Source of the DNA: Mucilaginibacter sp. MD40
Lineage (GTDB): Bacteria; Bacteroidota; Bacteroidia; Sphingobacteriales; Sphingobacteriaceae
Reading direction: 5' to 3'
DNA length: 64,000 bases
NCBI RefSeq assembly: GCF_002288635.1
Contig: NZ_NRSW01000001.1
Span: 3,739,852 to 3,803,851, forward strand
Position 1 is the stretch's first letter. The number at the start of each line of letters is the position of its first letter. Shown here piece after piece: positions 8,990 to 16,621 of the stretch. The notes below the pieces were generated by a model. The model saw only the letters and a program-made list of their open reading frames with translations. It had not been told where the DNA came from and did no database searches. Position numbers and translations under genes: made by a program.

Positions 8990-9214
8990 ATGAGAATGCT
9001 AAACAAAAAATTTAAGCCCCTTTCGAGGGAAGAAGCAAAGAAGGTTTTAGGTGGTTATCGCAATCCTGACGATGATTGCCCGGTAGGTACACACGAGTAT
9101 ATCTGTGTACAATCAGTTCCGGGGCATTCTGGAATAGGTGGTGGCGACCTTCTTTATTTAAGATATTGTGTACAAGACGGTCAGGCTAACCCTCCGTGCG
9201 AAGGTCCTGCATAG
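8990..9214 (+). CDS. Double-glycine leader peptide with four cysteines
   Basis: This 74-residue precursor begins with a short charged leader that ends LSREEAKKVLGG (11-22). That is the pattern of double-glycine leaders cut and exported by peptidase-containing ABC transporters, and of the GG-type natural product precursors widespread in Bacteroidetes. The predicted 52-residue core is Gly/Pro-rich with Cys30, Cys39, Cys60 and Cys70, enough for two disulfides or modified residues. No transporter or modifying enzyme is adjacent. A strong terminator follows at 9250. It could be a bacteriocin or signalling peptide; activity is inferred only from the leader. Confidence 0.7.
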   Translation: MRMLNKKFKPLSREEAKKVLGGYRNPDDDCPVGTHEYICVQSVPGHSGIGGGDLLYLRYCVQDGQANPPCEGPA

Positions 9215-9249
9215 CAGATAAATTGCCTGTTGCAATAACTACATGCATT

Positions 9250-9285
9250 AAACAAAAAACCCTGTAAAAGCAGGGTTTTTTGTTT
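9250..9285. terminator. Strong bidirectional terminator
   Basis: A perfect 15-bp stem (9250-9264 with 9271-9285) has a 6-nt loop and contains A6/T6 blocks. It lies between the peptide gene and the convergent gene ending at 9289. Confidence 0.92.
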
Positions 9286-9288
9286 GAT

Positions 9289-9771
9289 CTATACTATTAA
9301 ATCGCCGAATAATTGTTGGTGCCAACTTTCTTTTAGAGGCACTTCCCACCTAGTATCAAGATCTGCAGGGGTTTGTGCAAGGTTATTAAATACAATAGTA
9401 TCGCTATTTATCTTGCCCTCTTTTATCAAATCCTCAAACTGCTGCCTTGGAGCTGATTTGATAGTGTCGCCATCGCGGTAAGCCAAATTAAACCGATCGA
9501 ACAAATTGATGCCGAAATGCTGCTCCAACTGCTTCATAAAATGAACAGATTTATCAATTGAACAGCCACTTGCGCCTGCCTGGCTTTCATCTACAAACAA
9601 AATCAGGAAACGGTTGTACCTAATTTCGGCCTTGGCTAACAACTGGTTATTATGTGCAGTCCAGTTGCGGGTAAAGTTATCTAACAGAACCTGCGCTTCC
9701 TGCGCCTCTGACGAGGTTAGTTCCCTGTCCGATTGATAGATCCAAACTCTTGAATGTGAAGAAAATTCCAT
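9289..9771 (-). CDS. Conserved Bacteroidetes protein, often mislabelled ABC transporter ATPase
   Basis: This 160-residue soluble protein has VWIYQSDRELTSSEA near the start and ASGCSIDKSVHFM in the middle, a signature I recognise from a conserved single-copy Bacteroidetes family of about 160 residues. Members are often called ABC transporter ATPase in databases, but there is no Walker motif here, so that label is not supported. Function unknown. Confidence 0.75.
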   Translation of the reverse strand: MEFSSHSRVWIYQSDRELTSSEAQEAQVLLDNFTRNWTAHNNQLLAKAEIRYNRFLILFVDESQAGASGCSIDKSVHFMKQLEQHFGINLFDRFNLAYRDGDTIKSAPRQQFEDLIKEGKINSDTIVFNNLAQTPADLDTRWEVPLKESWHQQLFGDLIV

Positions 9772-9818
9772 GTTACAAATTTACTTGATTTTTTAACTTA
9801 AGGCTATTGTAAGTTGTC

Positions 9819-10304
9819 ATGCGAGCATCAATTGTAAAACCTGTTTTAAAAACACGCCTGGGCATCGCGTTACTGGCCTTATGCCTGTTATTATGCAGCT
9901 TTAAAGGTTTTATGGATGGCCAGGAATGGACCAACTGGGCTAACCGCTTCCTAAACGAGGCTTATGACCCTTCTGTTGACCCCAATATCAAAAAGTTTGA
10001 GATCAACCTTACACCAGATCATTTTATCCGTTTAAGAAAAACTTATCAACAGGGTAAGCAGGAGTATTTTTCTTTCAAGATCAACCGTTTGAACAGCCTT
10101 GATCTAAAGCCCGGCAACGCCAATACAGATACCATAGCCTTTAAAACCCTTGCTGACGATATTATTTATCAAACGTTTGAAGACCCCGCCGGTGATTTGG
10201 ATTCGATGGTTACGGAATGGGACATACCCATCAAAAAAATTTCGCCAAAAAGACTGGACAGTTTAAAAGAAGCGTTGACATTTCTTAAAGGAAATAACCC
10301 ATGA
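9819..10304 (+). CDS. Membrane-anchored hypothetical protein
   Basis: The 161-residue protein has one N-terminal hydrophobic segment (about 14-30, GIALLALCLLLCSF), either a signal anchor or a lipoprotein-like signal, and a soluble charged domain. Its stop overlaps the next gene's start by 4 bp (ATGA), so the two are probably co-translated. No family is recognised. Confidence 0.65.
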   Translation: MRASIVKPVLKTRLGIALLALCLLLCSFKGFMDGQEWTNWANRFLNEAYDPSVDPNIKKFEINLTPDHFIRLRKTYQQGKQEYFSFKINRLNSLDLKPGNANTDTIAFKTLADDIIYQTFEDPAGDLDSMVTEWDIPIKKISPKRLDSLKEALTFLKGNNP

Positions 10305-10870
10305 AATATTTTTTAAGTGCTGCTTTAATTTGCTTAGTTATCATTGTTAAGGCACAAAATATAACCAAACAGCAAATTGATGGCTGGTTAATAAAATGCG
10401 ATACAGCATATAAACCTGGTAAAATCTCGGGTTACGCTTTTAATAAAACGATGTATGAGCCTAAAGACTCTGTCAAATTAAACAGCGATCTGGCATCGAT
10501 CAAAAGCACGGACCTACTAACTGTTGATCCTTTTTGGAATGAAGAACTTATATCTACTACAAATAACGCCGGAAAATTTACGGTACTGATTTTGAAAAAA
10601 GGTGAGCAGAACGCCGCAATCAAGCAATCAACCCTGAAAATAGCATTAAGTAAGTACAAGAAAACGCAATCCGGTAAAATTGGAATTGCATCTACCGAAC
10701 CGGTACTTGTCATTAACGGGCAGCCGGTAACTCAGGCTGATTGCCTTGAAAAGTTATCGGCAGTTAAGGCAGAAACAATAACCGACATTTACTACAGTAA
10801 ACATCCGGTACCGCAAGAATTATATGGGCCAAATGCCAAAAACGGCATAGTAACCGTTTGGACGAAATAG
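10301..10870 (+). CDS. Secreted protein with a plug-like C-terminal motif
   Basis: This 189-residue protein has a signal peptide (MKYFLSAALICLVIIVKAQ). The C-terminus LYGPNAKNGIVTVWTK resembles the YG-x-x-A-x-NGV-I-x-I-x-TK motif that ends the plug or carboxypeptidase-like region of SusC/TonB-type proteins, and PVLVINGQPV also fits a plug start. It is too short to be a receptor. It may be an isolated plug-like domain. It is coupled to the gene before it. Confidence 0.6.
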   Translation: MKYFLSAALICLVIIVKAQNITKQQIDGWLIKCDTAYKPGKISGYAFNKTMYEPKDSVKLNSDLASIKSTDLLTVDPFWNEELISTTNNAGKFTVLILKKGEQNAAIKQSTLKIALSKYKKTQSGKIGIASTEPVLVINGQPVTQADCLEKLSAVKAETITDIYYSKHPVPQELYGPNAKNGIVTVWTK

Positions 10871-10871
10871 C

Positions 10872-11660
10872 TTACAACCCGTTTGCCCTAACCGTAATTT
10901 CGGCAATATCCAGCACTTTTATTTCCTGCTCTTTTTCCATGTGTTTTACGCCATCTGTCAGCATGGTCATACAGAAGGGACAGCCCGATGCAATGACGTT
11001 GGCTTTTGCCTCCAGCACATCAAGCATACGTTCATCATTGATATCCCTTTTACCCGGCTCAGGTTCTTTAAACATTTGAGCGCCTCCGGCTCCGCAGCAC
11101 AGGCCATTGCTTTTGCAGCGTTTCATTTCAACCAGATCGGCATCTAAAATTTCTAACGCGCGGCGTGGGGCTTCGTAAACATCATTACCCCTGCCCAGGT
11201 AACAAGGATCGTGAAAAGTGATCTTACGGCCTTTAAAATTTTCGCCGCCTTCTGCTTTTAGCTTGCCCTCATCAATCAGTTGCTGTATCAGCTGCGAGTG
11301 GTGTATCACCTCGTAATTACCTCCCAATGCAGGGTATTCGTTACGAATGGTATTAAAACAATGCGGGCAACCGGTTACTATCTTTCTAATATTGTAGCCA
11401 TCCAGTACCTGTATATTGCTCATAGCCTGCATCTGAAACAGGAATTCATTACCGGCTCGTTTTGCAGGGTCGCCGGTGCAGCTTTCTTCAGTACCTAAAA
11501 CCGCGAAGCTAATGCCTACATGCTGCAATATCTTGCAAATATCACGGGTAATGCGTTGTGCGCGTTCGTCAAAACTACCGGCACAGCCCACCCAAAAAAG
11601 TATCTCGGGTTGCTTGCCTTCGGCAGCCATCTCGGCCATTGTAGGTATCTTTTGTTCCAT
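10872..11660 (-). CDS. CCG-domain (Fe-S) oxidoreductase subunit
   Basis: This 262-residue cytoplasmic protein has two cysteine-rich CCG-type domains, as in heterodisulfide reductase subunit B, GlpC and LutA. The first carries the CPHC motif (TGCPHCFNT). The second carries HDPCYLGR, CCGAGGAQ and GCPFC. These cysteines bind an unusual Fe-S cluster or metal. The membrane iron-sulfur partner is encoded at 12176 on the same strand, separated by a DUF2750-like gene. The pair probably passes electrons between the quinone pool and an unidentified soluble donor. Confidence 0.85.
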   Translation of the reverse strand: MEQKIPTMAEMAAEGKQPEILFWVGCAGSFDERAQRITRDICKILQHVGISFAVLGTEESCTGDPAKRAGNEFLFQMQAMSNIQVLDGYNIRKIVTGCPHCFNTIRNEYPALGGNYEVIHHSQLIQQLIDEGKLKAEGGENFKGRKITFHDPCYLGRGNDVYEAPRRALEILDADLVEMKRCKSNGLCCGAGGAQMFKEPEPGKRDINDERMLDVLEAKANVIASGCPFCMTMLTDGVKHMEKEQEIKVLDIAEITVRANGL

Positions 11661-11672
11661 CAGTAAGCTATA

Positions 11673-12104
11673 TTATTCTTCGGTAATGGCTTCTATAAAT
11701 TGGCTAATGCTATCATACTGCGAAAATGTGATAGCAGAGTTAATCTCATTCAATCGGTGTAGAATATCCAGCGCCAGATCAAGCGCATCAACCTCTACTC
11801 CCTGCATCTGCGCATTCCAGTTAATGCCTGCCTGAGTGTTATTATCAGCCATTTCCACGCACCAGTTCTCCAGGAAATCTGCTAATAAAATCTCGGTCGG
11901 TAAAAAACCTTTCCAATCATCGCGGGCGCAGATCTTTGCCTGGGCGCGATCATTCCAAAAAGGAATAACAGCATCCGCTTCGCCACTCGCCTCTGCATTA
12001 GCCCAACCGCCTTTGCCTTTCAATCCCCAAACCGACCGGTTAGCCGCGGCTTTCTCTACAAACGTTTTATATCCGGCTTCAAAAGCCTCTGTATCTTGGT
12101 CCAT
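11673..12104 (-). CDS. DUF2750-like protein
   Basis: The 143-residue protein contains WGLKGKGGWANAE, PFWNDRAQAKIC and EILLADFLENWCVEMADN, in an order I associate with the DUF2750 family (a small cytoplasmic family of unknown role). It sits 12 bp from the CCG-domain gene and 71 bp from the membrane Fe-S gene, so the three are likely one operon. No function can be derived from the sequence. Confidence 0.7.
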   Translation of the reverse strand: MDQDTEAFEAGYKTFVEKAAANRSVWGLKGKGGWANAEASGEADAVIPFWNDRAQAKICARDDWKGFLPTEILLADFLENWCVEMADNNTQAGINWNAQMQGVEVDALDLALDILHRLNEINSAITFSQYDSISQFIEAITEE

Positions 12105-12175
12105 TATTTCTTTAATTAGTCGATAGTCCGTGGTAAGCTAATGTAACTATAGACCATAGTCTATTGACTATTGTC

Positions 12176-13474
12176 TTAATCTCTCTCCGCCCAGTTTAAC
12201 CTATCAGCCTGACTATATTTCCATGGTGCACCATTGTTTTCCATGTTACCAAACATGTTATTCAAACTTGCAGGCGCCTGTGACTCTTCCATCACTATGT
12301 ACCGCCTCATCTCCGTAATAATTTCAAGCGGATTAATATTTACGGGGCAAGCCTCTACGCAGGCATTACAGGTTGTACACGCCCATAATTCTTCGCGGGT
12401 GATATAATTATCCAGCAAAGTCTTTTCGTCGGCAAAATCCTTACCGTGCCTATCTATGTTGTTACCAACTTCCGTAACCCTGTCGCGGGTATCCATCATG
12501 ATCTTACGGGGCGATAATTTTTTGCCGGTAATATTTGCCGGGCAAACAGATGTGCAACGCCCGCACTCGGTGCAGGTGTAGGCATCCATTAAGTTCTTCC
12601 AGGTTAGGTCGGTTACATCCCTTGCACCAAAGCGGCTTACCTCTGCCGCTTCGGGAACAAAAGAAGGATCAAGCATGGCTTTTACTTCGTTAGTTACCGA
12701 ATCCATGTTAGTGAATTGACCTTTGGGTTTTAACCTGGAATAATAAGTATTGGGGAATGCCAATAAAATGTGGAAATGCTTTGAATATGGCAGGTAATTT
12801 AAAAAAGCCAATATGCCTATAATGTGAAACCACCAGCAAACCCGGTCTACAATCACCAACGCGCTTGCTTGCGATGGCAGCAAAGGCGCTATAAACTCAC
12901 TTACCGGGAAGCTGCCTGCCTTTAAATAATGGCTGTAGTGCAGCGCCTGTAACTTGTAATCGGCAGCGTTCATTGTCAGGAAAGCAGCCATTAATAATAC
13001 TTCGGTGATCAGGATATAGTTAGCGTCAGACTTTGGCCAGGAGGTCATCTCCTGCCCTGTAAAGCGCTTTAGCTTCAATACATTTCGCCTTATCAGGAAA
13101 ATTACGCATGCTAACAGCACCAATAAAGCTAATATCTCAAAACCGCCTATAAGCAAGCCGTAAAAGCTTCCCAGCGGCTTGGAGAATACCCGGTGAGAGC
13201 CAAACAGACCATCTATTAATATCTCCAGTACTTCTATATTGATGATCACGAAGCCTACGTAAACGAACAGGTGCAGGATGGCCGCTACAGGGCGCCTGGT
13301 CATTTTGCTTTGCCCGAGGGCTACACGGGCCATAGTTGCCCAACGTTCGGCCGGGCGGTCGCTAAAGTCTGCATCCCTGCCTAATAAAATATTACGACGG
13401 ATCTTGGCTGCATTCTTCCAAAACAGGTAGACTGCACCGGCCAATATGATAAAGAAGATAGCTTGTCCGATCAT
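12176..13474 (-). CDS. Membrane Fe-S oxidoreductase (heterodisulfide reductase-like)
   Basis: This 432-residue protein has about five membrane helices in its N-terminal 240 residues, comparable to NarI/HdrE-type haem b subunits. A soluble part follows with two 4Fe-4S motifs, CTECGRCTSVCP and CTTCNACVEACP. It is predicted to take electrons to or from menaquinone and pass them to the CCG-domain protein at 10872. It is first gene of its likely operon. The physiological partner is unknown. Confidence 0.85.
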   Translation of the reverse strand: MIGQAIFFIILAGAVYLFWKNAAKIRRNILLGRDADFSDRPAERWATMARVALGQSKMTRRPVAAILHLFVYVGFVIINIEVLEILIDGLFGSHRVFSKPLGSFYGLLIGGFEILALLVLLACVIFLIRRNVLKLKRFTGQEMTSWPKSDANYILITEVLLMAAFLTMNAADYKLQALHYSHYLKAGSFPVSEFIAPLLPSQASALVIVDRVCWWFHIIGILAFLNYLPYSKHFHILLAFPNTYYSRLKPKGQFTNMDSVTNEVKAMLDPSFVPEAAEVSRFGARDVTDLTWKNLMDAYTCTECGRCTSVCPANITGKKLSPRKIMMDTRDRVTEVGNNIDRHGKDFADEKTLLDNYITREELWACTTCNACVEACPVNINPLEIITEMRRYIVMEESQAPASLNNMFGNMENNGAPWKYSQADRLNWAERD

Positions 13475-13671
13475 AATTTATTATGCATGCATAGTATTTA
13501 AATAACGAAAATAGTTATTTGTTTTAATGTTACAAGGTATAAATTGTTTTGATTTAGATATGAGGATGGTTCACAAAATACTTATTTAAAATTAATGCGC
13601 TGATAATCAATACCGGTTAGCACTTAAACATACTATTTTGAAAAAAAAGTTTTTAAAACTGAAAAAAACGC

Positions 13672-13679
13672 TACATTTG
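13672..13679 (+). promoter_or_regulatory. -7 box of the tRNA-Phe gene
   Basis: TACATTTG matches the TAnnTTTG consensus exactly and lies 20 nt before the mature tRNA 5' end. No good -33 element is visible. Confidence 0.6.
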
Positions 13680-13699
13680 CAGACCCCAAACGGGATGAT

Positions 13700-13772
13700 G
13701 GTATCATAGCTCAGTTGGTAGAGCAAAGGACTGAAAATCCTTGTGTCCCTGGTTCGAATCCAGGTGGTACCA
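13700..13772 (+). tRNA. tRNA-Phe (anticodon GAA)
   Basis: The 73-nt cloverleaf is complete: acceptor GGTATCA/TGGTACC (with one G-U), D arm GCTC/GAGC, anticodon arm AAGGA/TCCTT with loop CTGAAAA, T arm CCTGG/CCAGG with loop TTCGAAT, and discriminator A. CCA is not encoded, as usual in this phylum. The GAA anticodon is at 13733-13735. Its 3' end is next to a tyrosine recombinase and is the likely attachment site of the element. Confidence 0.97.
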
Positions 13773-13774
13773 CA

Positions 13775-13817
13775 AATAAAAAAGGTCATTTTCAAGCGGA
13801 AATGGCCTTTTTTTATT
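13775..13817. terminator. Terminator after tRNA-Phe
   Basis: Inverted repeat AAAAAAGGTCATTTtC...GAAATGGCCTTTTTTT with a short loop and T7 on the plus strand. It can end the tRNA transcript and could also insulate the element from it. Confidence 0.8.
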
Positions 13818-13825
13818 TAAAAGGT

Positions 13826-13863
13826 TATATTTGTGTTAATCTTCTATGGTAACCCGATCGGGT
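13826..13863 (+). promoter_or_regulatory. Possible integrase promoter and palindrome
   Basis: TATATTTG (13826-13833) fits TAnnTTTG about 130 nt before the integrase ATG. Nineteen bases downstream is the perfect 12-bp palindrome ACCCGATCGGGT (13852-13863), a possible regulator or recombinase binding site. There is no clear -33 box. The assignment is tentative. Confidence 0.4.
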
Positions 13864-13967
13864 GTCTTTGCAATTCAGCAAACAAAATTGTCGAATTGAT
13901 CTAAAAACTTTGATAAATATTTGATGATGGAATTTATCGGTTTTGCAGATCAGCAAAAGCAAACACT

Positions 13968-15311
13968 ATGGCAACAATTAACGCCGTTATCATTCCAAGC
14001 CAGAAAAAAAATGATGGGACCTGGAATGTAAAAATCCGGGTAACAAAAGACGCCCGCTGTTCTTACATTGAAACCCCGCATTTCATCAATGCGAAACAGA
14101 TTCGTAAAAAGAATCAGATTAAAGACCCGCTCGTTCAGGAAATGATCGAACCCGTTTTGATCGATTACCGGAAAAAGATCGGGGAGCTCGGCCCGAAGGT
14201 TCGTACTTATACAGCCTTAACACTGGCTGCATTTCTTGCGGGCAAAAAAGAAATCAAAGCCGAAGACATCAATGTTGTTGAGTTCGGCCGAAAGCGTATC
14301 GAGGAACTGAAAAAGGCAGACCGTTTAGGCAGTGCAAAGAATATGCAAACGGTGGTCAATAGTTTGATCGATTTTTTCCGGATGGAGGACATTCGAATCA
14401 CTGACATCCGTTCTAAAATGCTTGTAAAATACGAAGCATTCCTGCGGAAGCCCCGAACCCAAATCAGGCCTGACCAGTTCAACCGGCCGCAAACGCGGGC
14501 CATCGAAGGCCTGACAAATAACGGCCTGCACAACCACATGCGTGACCTGCGGATACTGTTCAACAATATCAAGGAATTTTATAATGATGAGGATGACGAA
14601 TTGATCGTTGTGAAACACTATCCTTTCAAAAAATATAAACTTCCCCAGGTGCAGCCGAAGGAAAAGCCAAAACTGACCGTTGAGCAGGTTATTGCCATTA
14701 GAGATTTTAAGGCGGAGCCCGGCTCCCGCATGGAGCTTGCCCGCGATCTGTTTATGTTAAGCTTTTATCTCTGCGGAATGAATGCCGTGGATATGTATAA
14801 GCTTCAGCCTGCCGACGAATCGAATACCCGGATCGGCTATAACCGGTCAAAAACCGCCAGCCGGAGGCGCGACCAGGCGTATATCAGTATTTTCATTCCG
14901 GAGGAAGCACGGCCGCTGTATGCGAAATATGCCGGTACCTTACAGAAACGCTACGCTACCCATAGCGGTTTAGACCATGCGCTTGCCTTTGGCATTAAGC
15001 AGATCGGTGCTGAGCTTGGCCATAAGGACCCTGAGTTTTACGATGCGCGCCATGCTTTCGGTGATTTCGCACGGAACCGTTGCCGTTTCAGTATGGATGA
15101 TGTCGGCCTGGCTATGAATCACAAAGATCAGTCAAACCGGGTGACTGACATTTATGTATCCAAGAACTGGGACATTATCGATGAAGTTCAGACGGAGGTT
15201 ATCCGCGTACTTGCCAGCCATGATTTGGCCAAACAAGTTGGCCTTACCGGTCACGGCATTGAACTACCTTTGGAATCAACCGTGGAATCAATGGAGTTAG
15301 TAGAGGCTTAA
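13968..15311 (+). CDS. Tyrosine recombinase (ICE integrase)
   Basis: Catalyses site-specific integration and excision of the element, probably at tRNA-Phe. The 447-residue protein has an N-terminal arm-binding region (1-75), a SAM-like core-binding domain (about 100-215) and a catalytic domain. Visible active-site residues are Lys295, Arg361 (ARH), His385 and Tyr396 (DIYVS). The first catalytic Arg position is Cys269 (FYLCGMN), a replacement seen in several Bacteroides integrases (CTnDOT IntDOT also lacks this Arg), and the usual HxxR reads YDAR. It reads away from the tRNA. Confidence 0.92.
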   Translation: MATINAVIIPSQKKNDGTWNVKIRVTKDARCSYIETPHFINAKQIRKKNQIKDPLVQEMIEPVLIDYRKKIGELGPKVRTYTALTLAAFLAGKKEIKAEDINVVEFGRKRIEELKKADRLGSAKNMQTVVNSLIDFFRMEDIRITDIRSKMLVKYEAFLRKPRTQIRPDQFNRPQTRAIEGLTNNGLHNHMRDLRILFNNIKEFYNDEDDELIVVKHYPFKKYKLPQVQPKEKPKLTVEQVIAIRDFKAEPGSRMELARDLFMLSFYLCGMNAVDMYKLQPADESNTRIGYNRSKTASRRRDQAYISIFIPEEARPLYAKYAGTLQKRYATHSGLDHALAFGIKQIGAELGHKDPEFYDARHAFGDFARNRCRFSMDDVGLAMNHKDQSNRVTDIYVSKNWDIIDEVQTEVIRVLASHDLAKQVGLTGHGIELPLESTVESMELVEA

Positions 15312-15326
15312 ATAATTATCTGAATT

Positions 15327-15479
15327 ATGAAAACATTCATTTATCTCATCATAACGGCGTTCATTTCAGTGGGCGCCTTTATGACCGCATTCAACCAAAA
15401 GGCATCAACAATACCTTATATCATTGCCTTTGGCGTATGGGTATTGTTTTTTTGGGCTTGGTACCGGCGAATGAAATAG
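15327..15479 (+). CDS. Small two-helix membrane protein, paralogue of the one at 20474
   Basis: ATG 15327 opens a 50-residue frame: MKTFIYLIITAFISVGAF, a short polar loop, then a second hydrophobic helix ending FFWAWYRRMK. It starts 15 bp after the integrase stop. The same design and N-terminus (MKTFIY-x-I-x-x-x-FIS-x-GA) recur in the 68-residue protein at 20474-20680, which supports it as a real gene. Role unknown. Confidence 0.65.
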   Translation: MKTFIYLIITAFISVGAFMTAFNQKASTIPYIIAFGVWVLFFWAWYRRMK

Positions 15480-15567
15480 GCAACTGGAAACCGTTTCAGG
15501 GAGCATGTGATAAACCGCCTCCCTGCGGCGGTAAATAATTCTATTAAAACTCTTAATTTTAAATTTT

Positions 15568-16551
15568 ATGTCAAACGATCAGATCATTATATATCAAGCG
15601 CCAGACGGACAAACATCAGTCGAGGTCAAGTTACAGGAAGAAACCTTATGGCTGTCCCTTAATCAATTAGCCGACCTTTTTGAGCGGGATAAATCTGTTA
15701 TTTCAAGACACCTGAACAATATTTTTAAAGAAGGGGAATTGGATCGTGTGTCAGTTGTTGCAAAAAATGCAACAACTGCGGCCGATAATAAAATCTACAA
15801 TGTAGAATACTTCAATTTGGATGTCGTGATCTCAGTCGGGTATCGTGTAAATTCCAAAAGAGGCACTCAATTTCGTATCTGGGCGAACCAGGTATTGAAA
15901 GAATATTTAGTAAAAGGCTATGCTGTAAATGAACAAAGGTTAAAAGAACAAACCGAACAATTCAACTCCCTGAAACAAACCGTAAACCTGTTAGGCAATG
16001 TTTTAAAAAATAAGGAGCTCACGTCTGACGAAGCTACGGGCTTGTTAAAAGTAGTTACTGACTATAGCTACGCACTGGATATTCTGGACAAATATGACCA
16101 TCAGCAATTAACGGTTGAAGGGACTACCGATCAGCAACTGTTTGTCGCGACTTACGAGGAAGCTATACAGGCCATCAAAGATTTAAAAGATAAATTCGGG
16201 GGCAGTTCCTTATTTGGAAACGAAAAAGACGATTCGTTCAAAGGATCTGTAGGTACTATTTATCAGTCCTTCGGAGGCGTTGAATTCTACCCGACAATAG
16301 AAGAAAAAGCGGCAAACCTGCTCTACTTTATCGTTAAAAATCATTCCTTTTCAGATGGAAACAAACGCATCGCGGCATACCTGTTCGTTTGGTTCCTGGA
16401 AAAAAATAGTATTTTATATCGTGAGGACGGATCGAAGCGCATAGCTGACAATGCCCTGGTCGCGTTAACCCTAATGATCGCGGAAAGTAAGCCGGATGAA
16501 AAGGAGATGATGGTAAAGGTTGTCGTTAACCTGATTAATCCTAAGAATTGA
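15568..16551 (+). CDS. RhuM-like protein with C-terminal Fic/Doc domain
   Basis: This 327-residue protein begins with the RhuM-type region (QEETLWLSLNQLADLFERDK, then a helix-turn-helix-like SVISRHLNNIF) and ends in a Doc-type domain with HSFSDGNKR (259-267). Fic/Doc enzymes transfer AMP or phosphate to proteins, and the Doc subgroup poisons EF-Tu; the motif keeps the catalytic His, Phe, Gly, Asn and Arg. It stands alone, with no Phd-like antitoxin visible. The N-terminal part may control DNA binding or self-restraint. A toxin or conflict role is inferred from family and location. Confidence 0.88.
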   Translation: MSNDQIIIYQAPDGQTSVEVKLQEETLWLSLNQLADLFERDKSVISRHLNNIFKEGELDRVSVVAKNATTAADNKIYNVEYFNLDVVISVGYRVNSKRGTQFRIWANQVLKEYLVKGYAVNEQRLKEQTEQFNSLKQTVNLLGNVLKNKELTSDEATGLLKVVTDYSYALDILDKYDHQQLTVEGTTDQQLFVATYEEAIQAIKDLKDKFGGSSLFGNEKDDSFKGSVGTIYQSFGGVEFYPTIEEKAANLLYFIVKNHSFSDGNKRIAAYLFVWFLEKNSILYREDGSKRIADNALVALTLMIAESKPDEKEMMVKVVVNLINPKN

Positions 16552-16578
16552 TCGTAAAACGAATTCCCTAATGTCTAA

Positions 16579-16612
16579 TTTAACGCCGGTCCATGATGGT
16601 GCCGGCGTTAAA
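16579..16612. terminator. Inverted repeat between convergent genes
   Basis: A perfect 11-bp stem TTTAACGCCGG (16579-16589) pairs with CCGGCGTTAAA (16602-16612), loop 12 nt. It lies between stops at 16551 (+) and 16622 (-) and probably terminates both. No long U-run is present on either strand. Confidence 0.65.
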
Positions 16613-16621
16613 CTGGATGGA

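Noticed and set aside
9289-9771. ABC transporter ATPase
   Set aside because: No Walker A, Walker B or signature motif in 160 residues; the common database label is not supported.
13607-13795. Minus-strand ORF of 62 codons across tRNA-Phe
   Set aside because: It is the antisense of the tRNA (WIRTRDTRIF-type translation), a well-known false gene.
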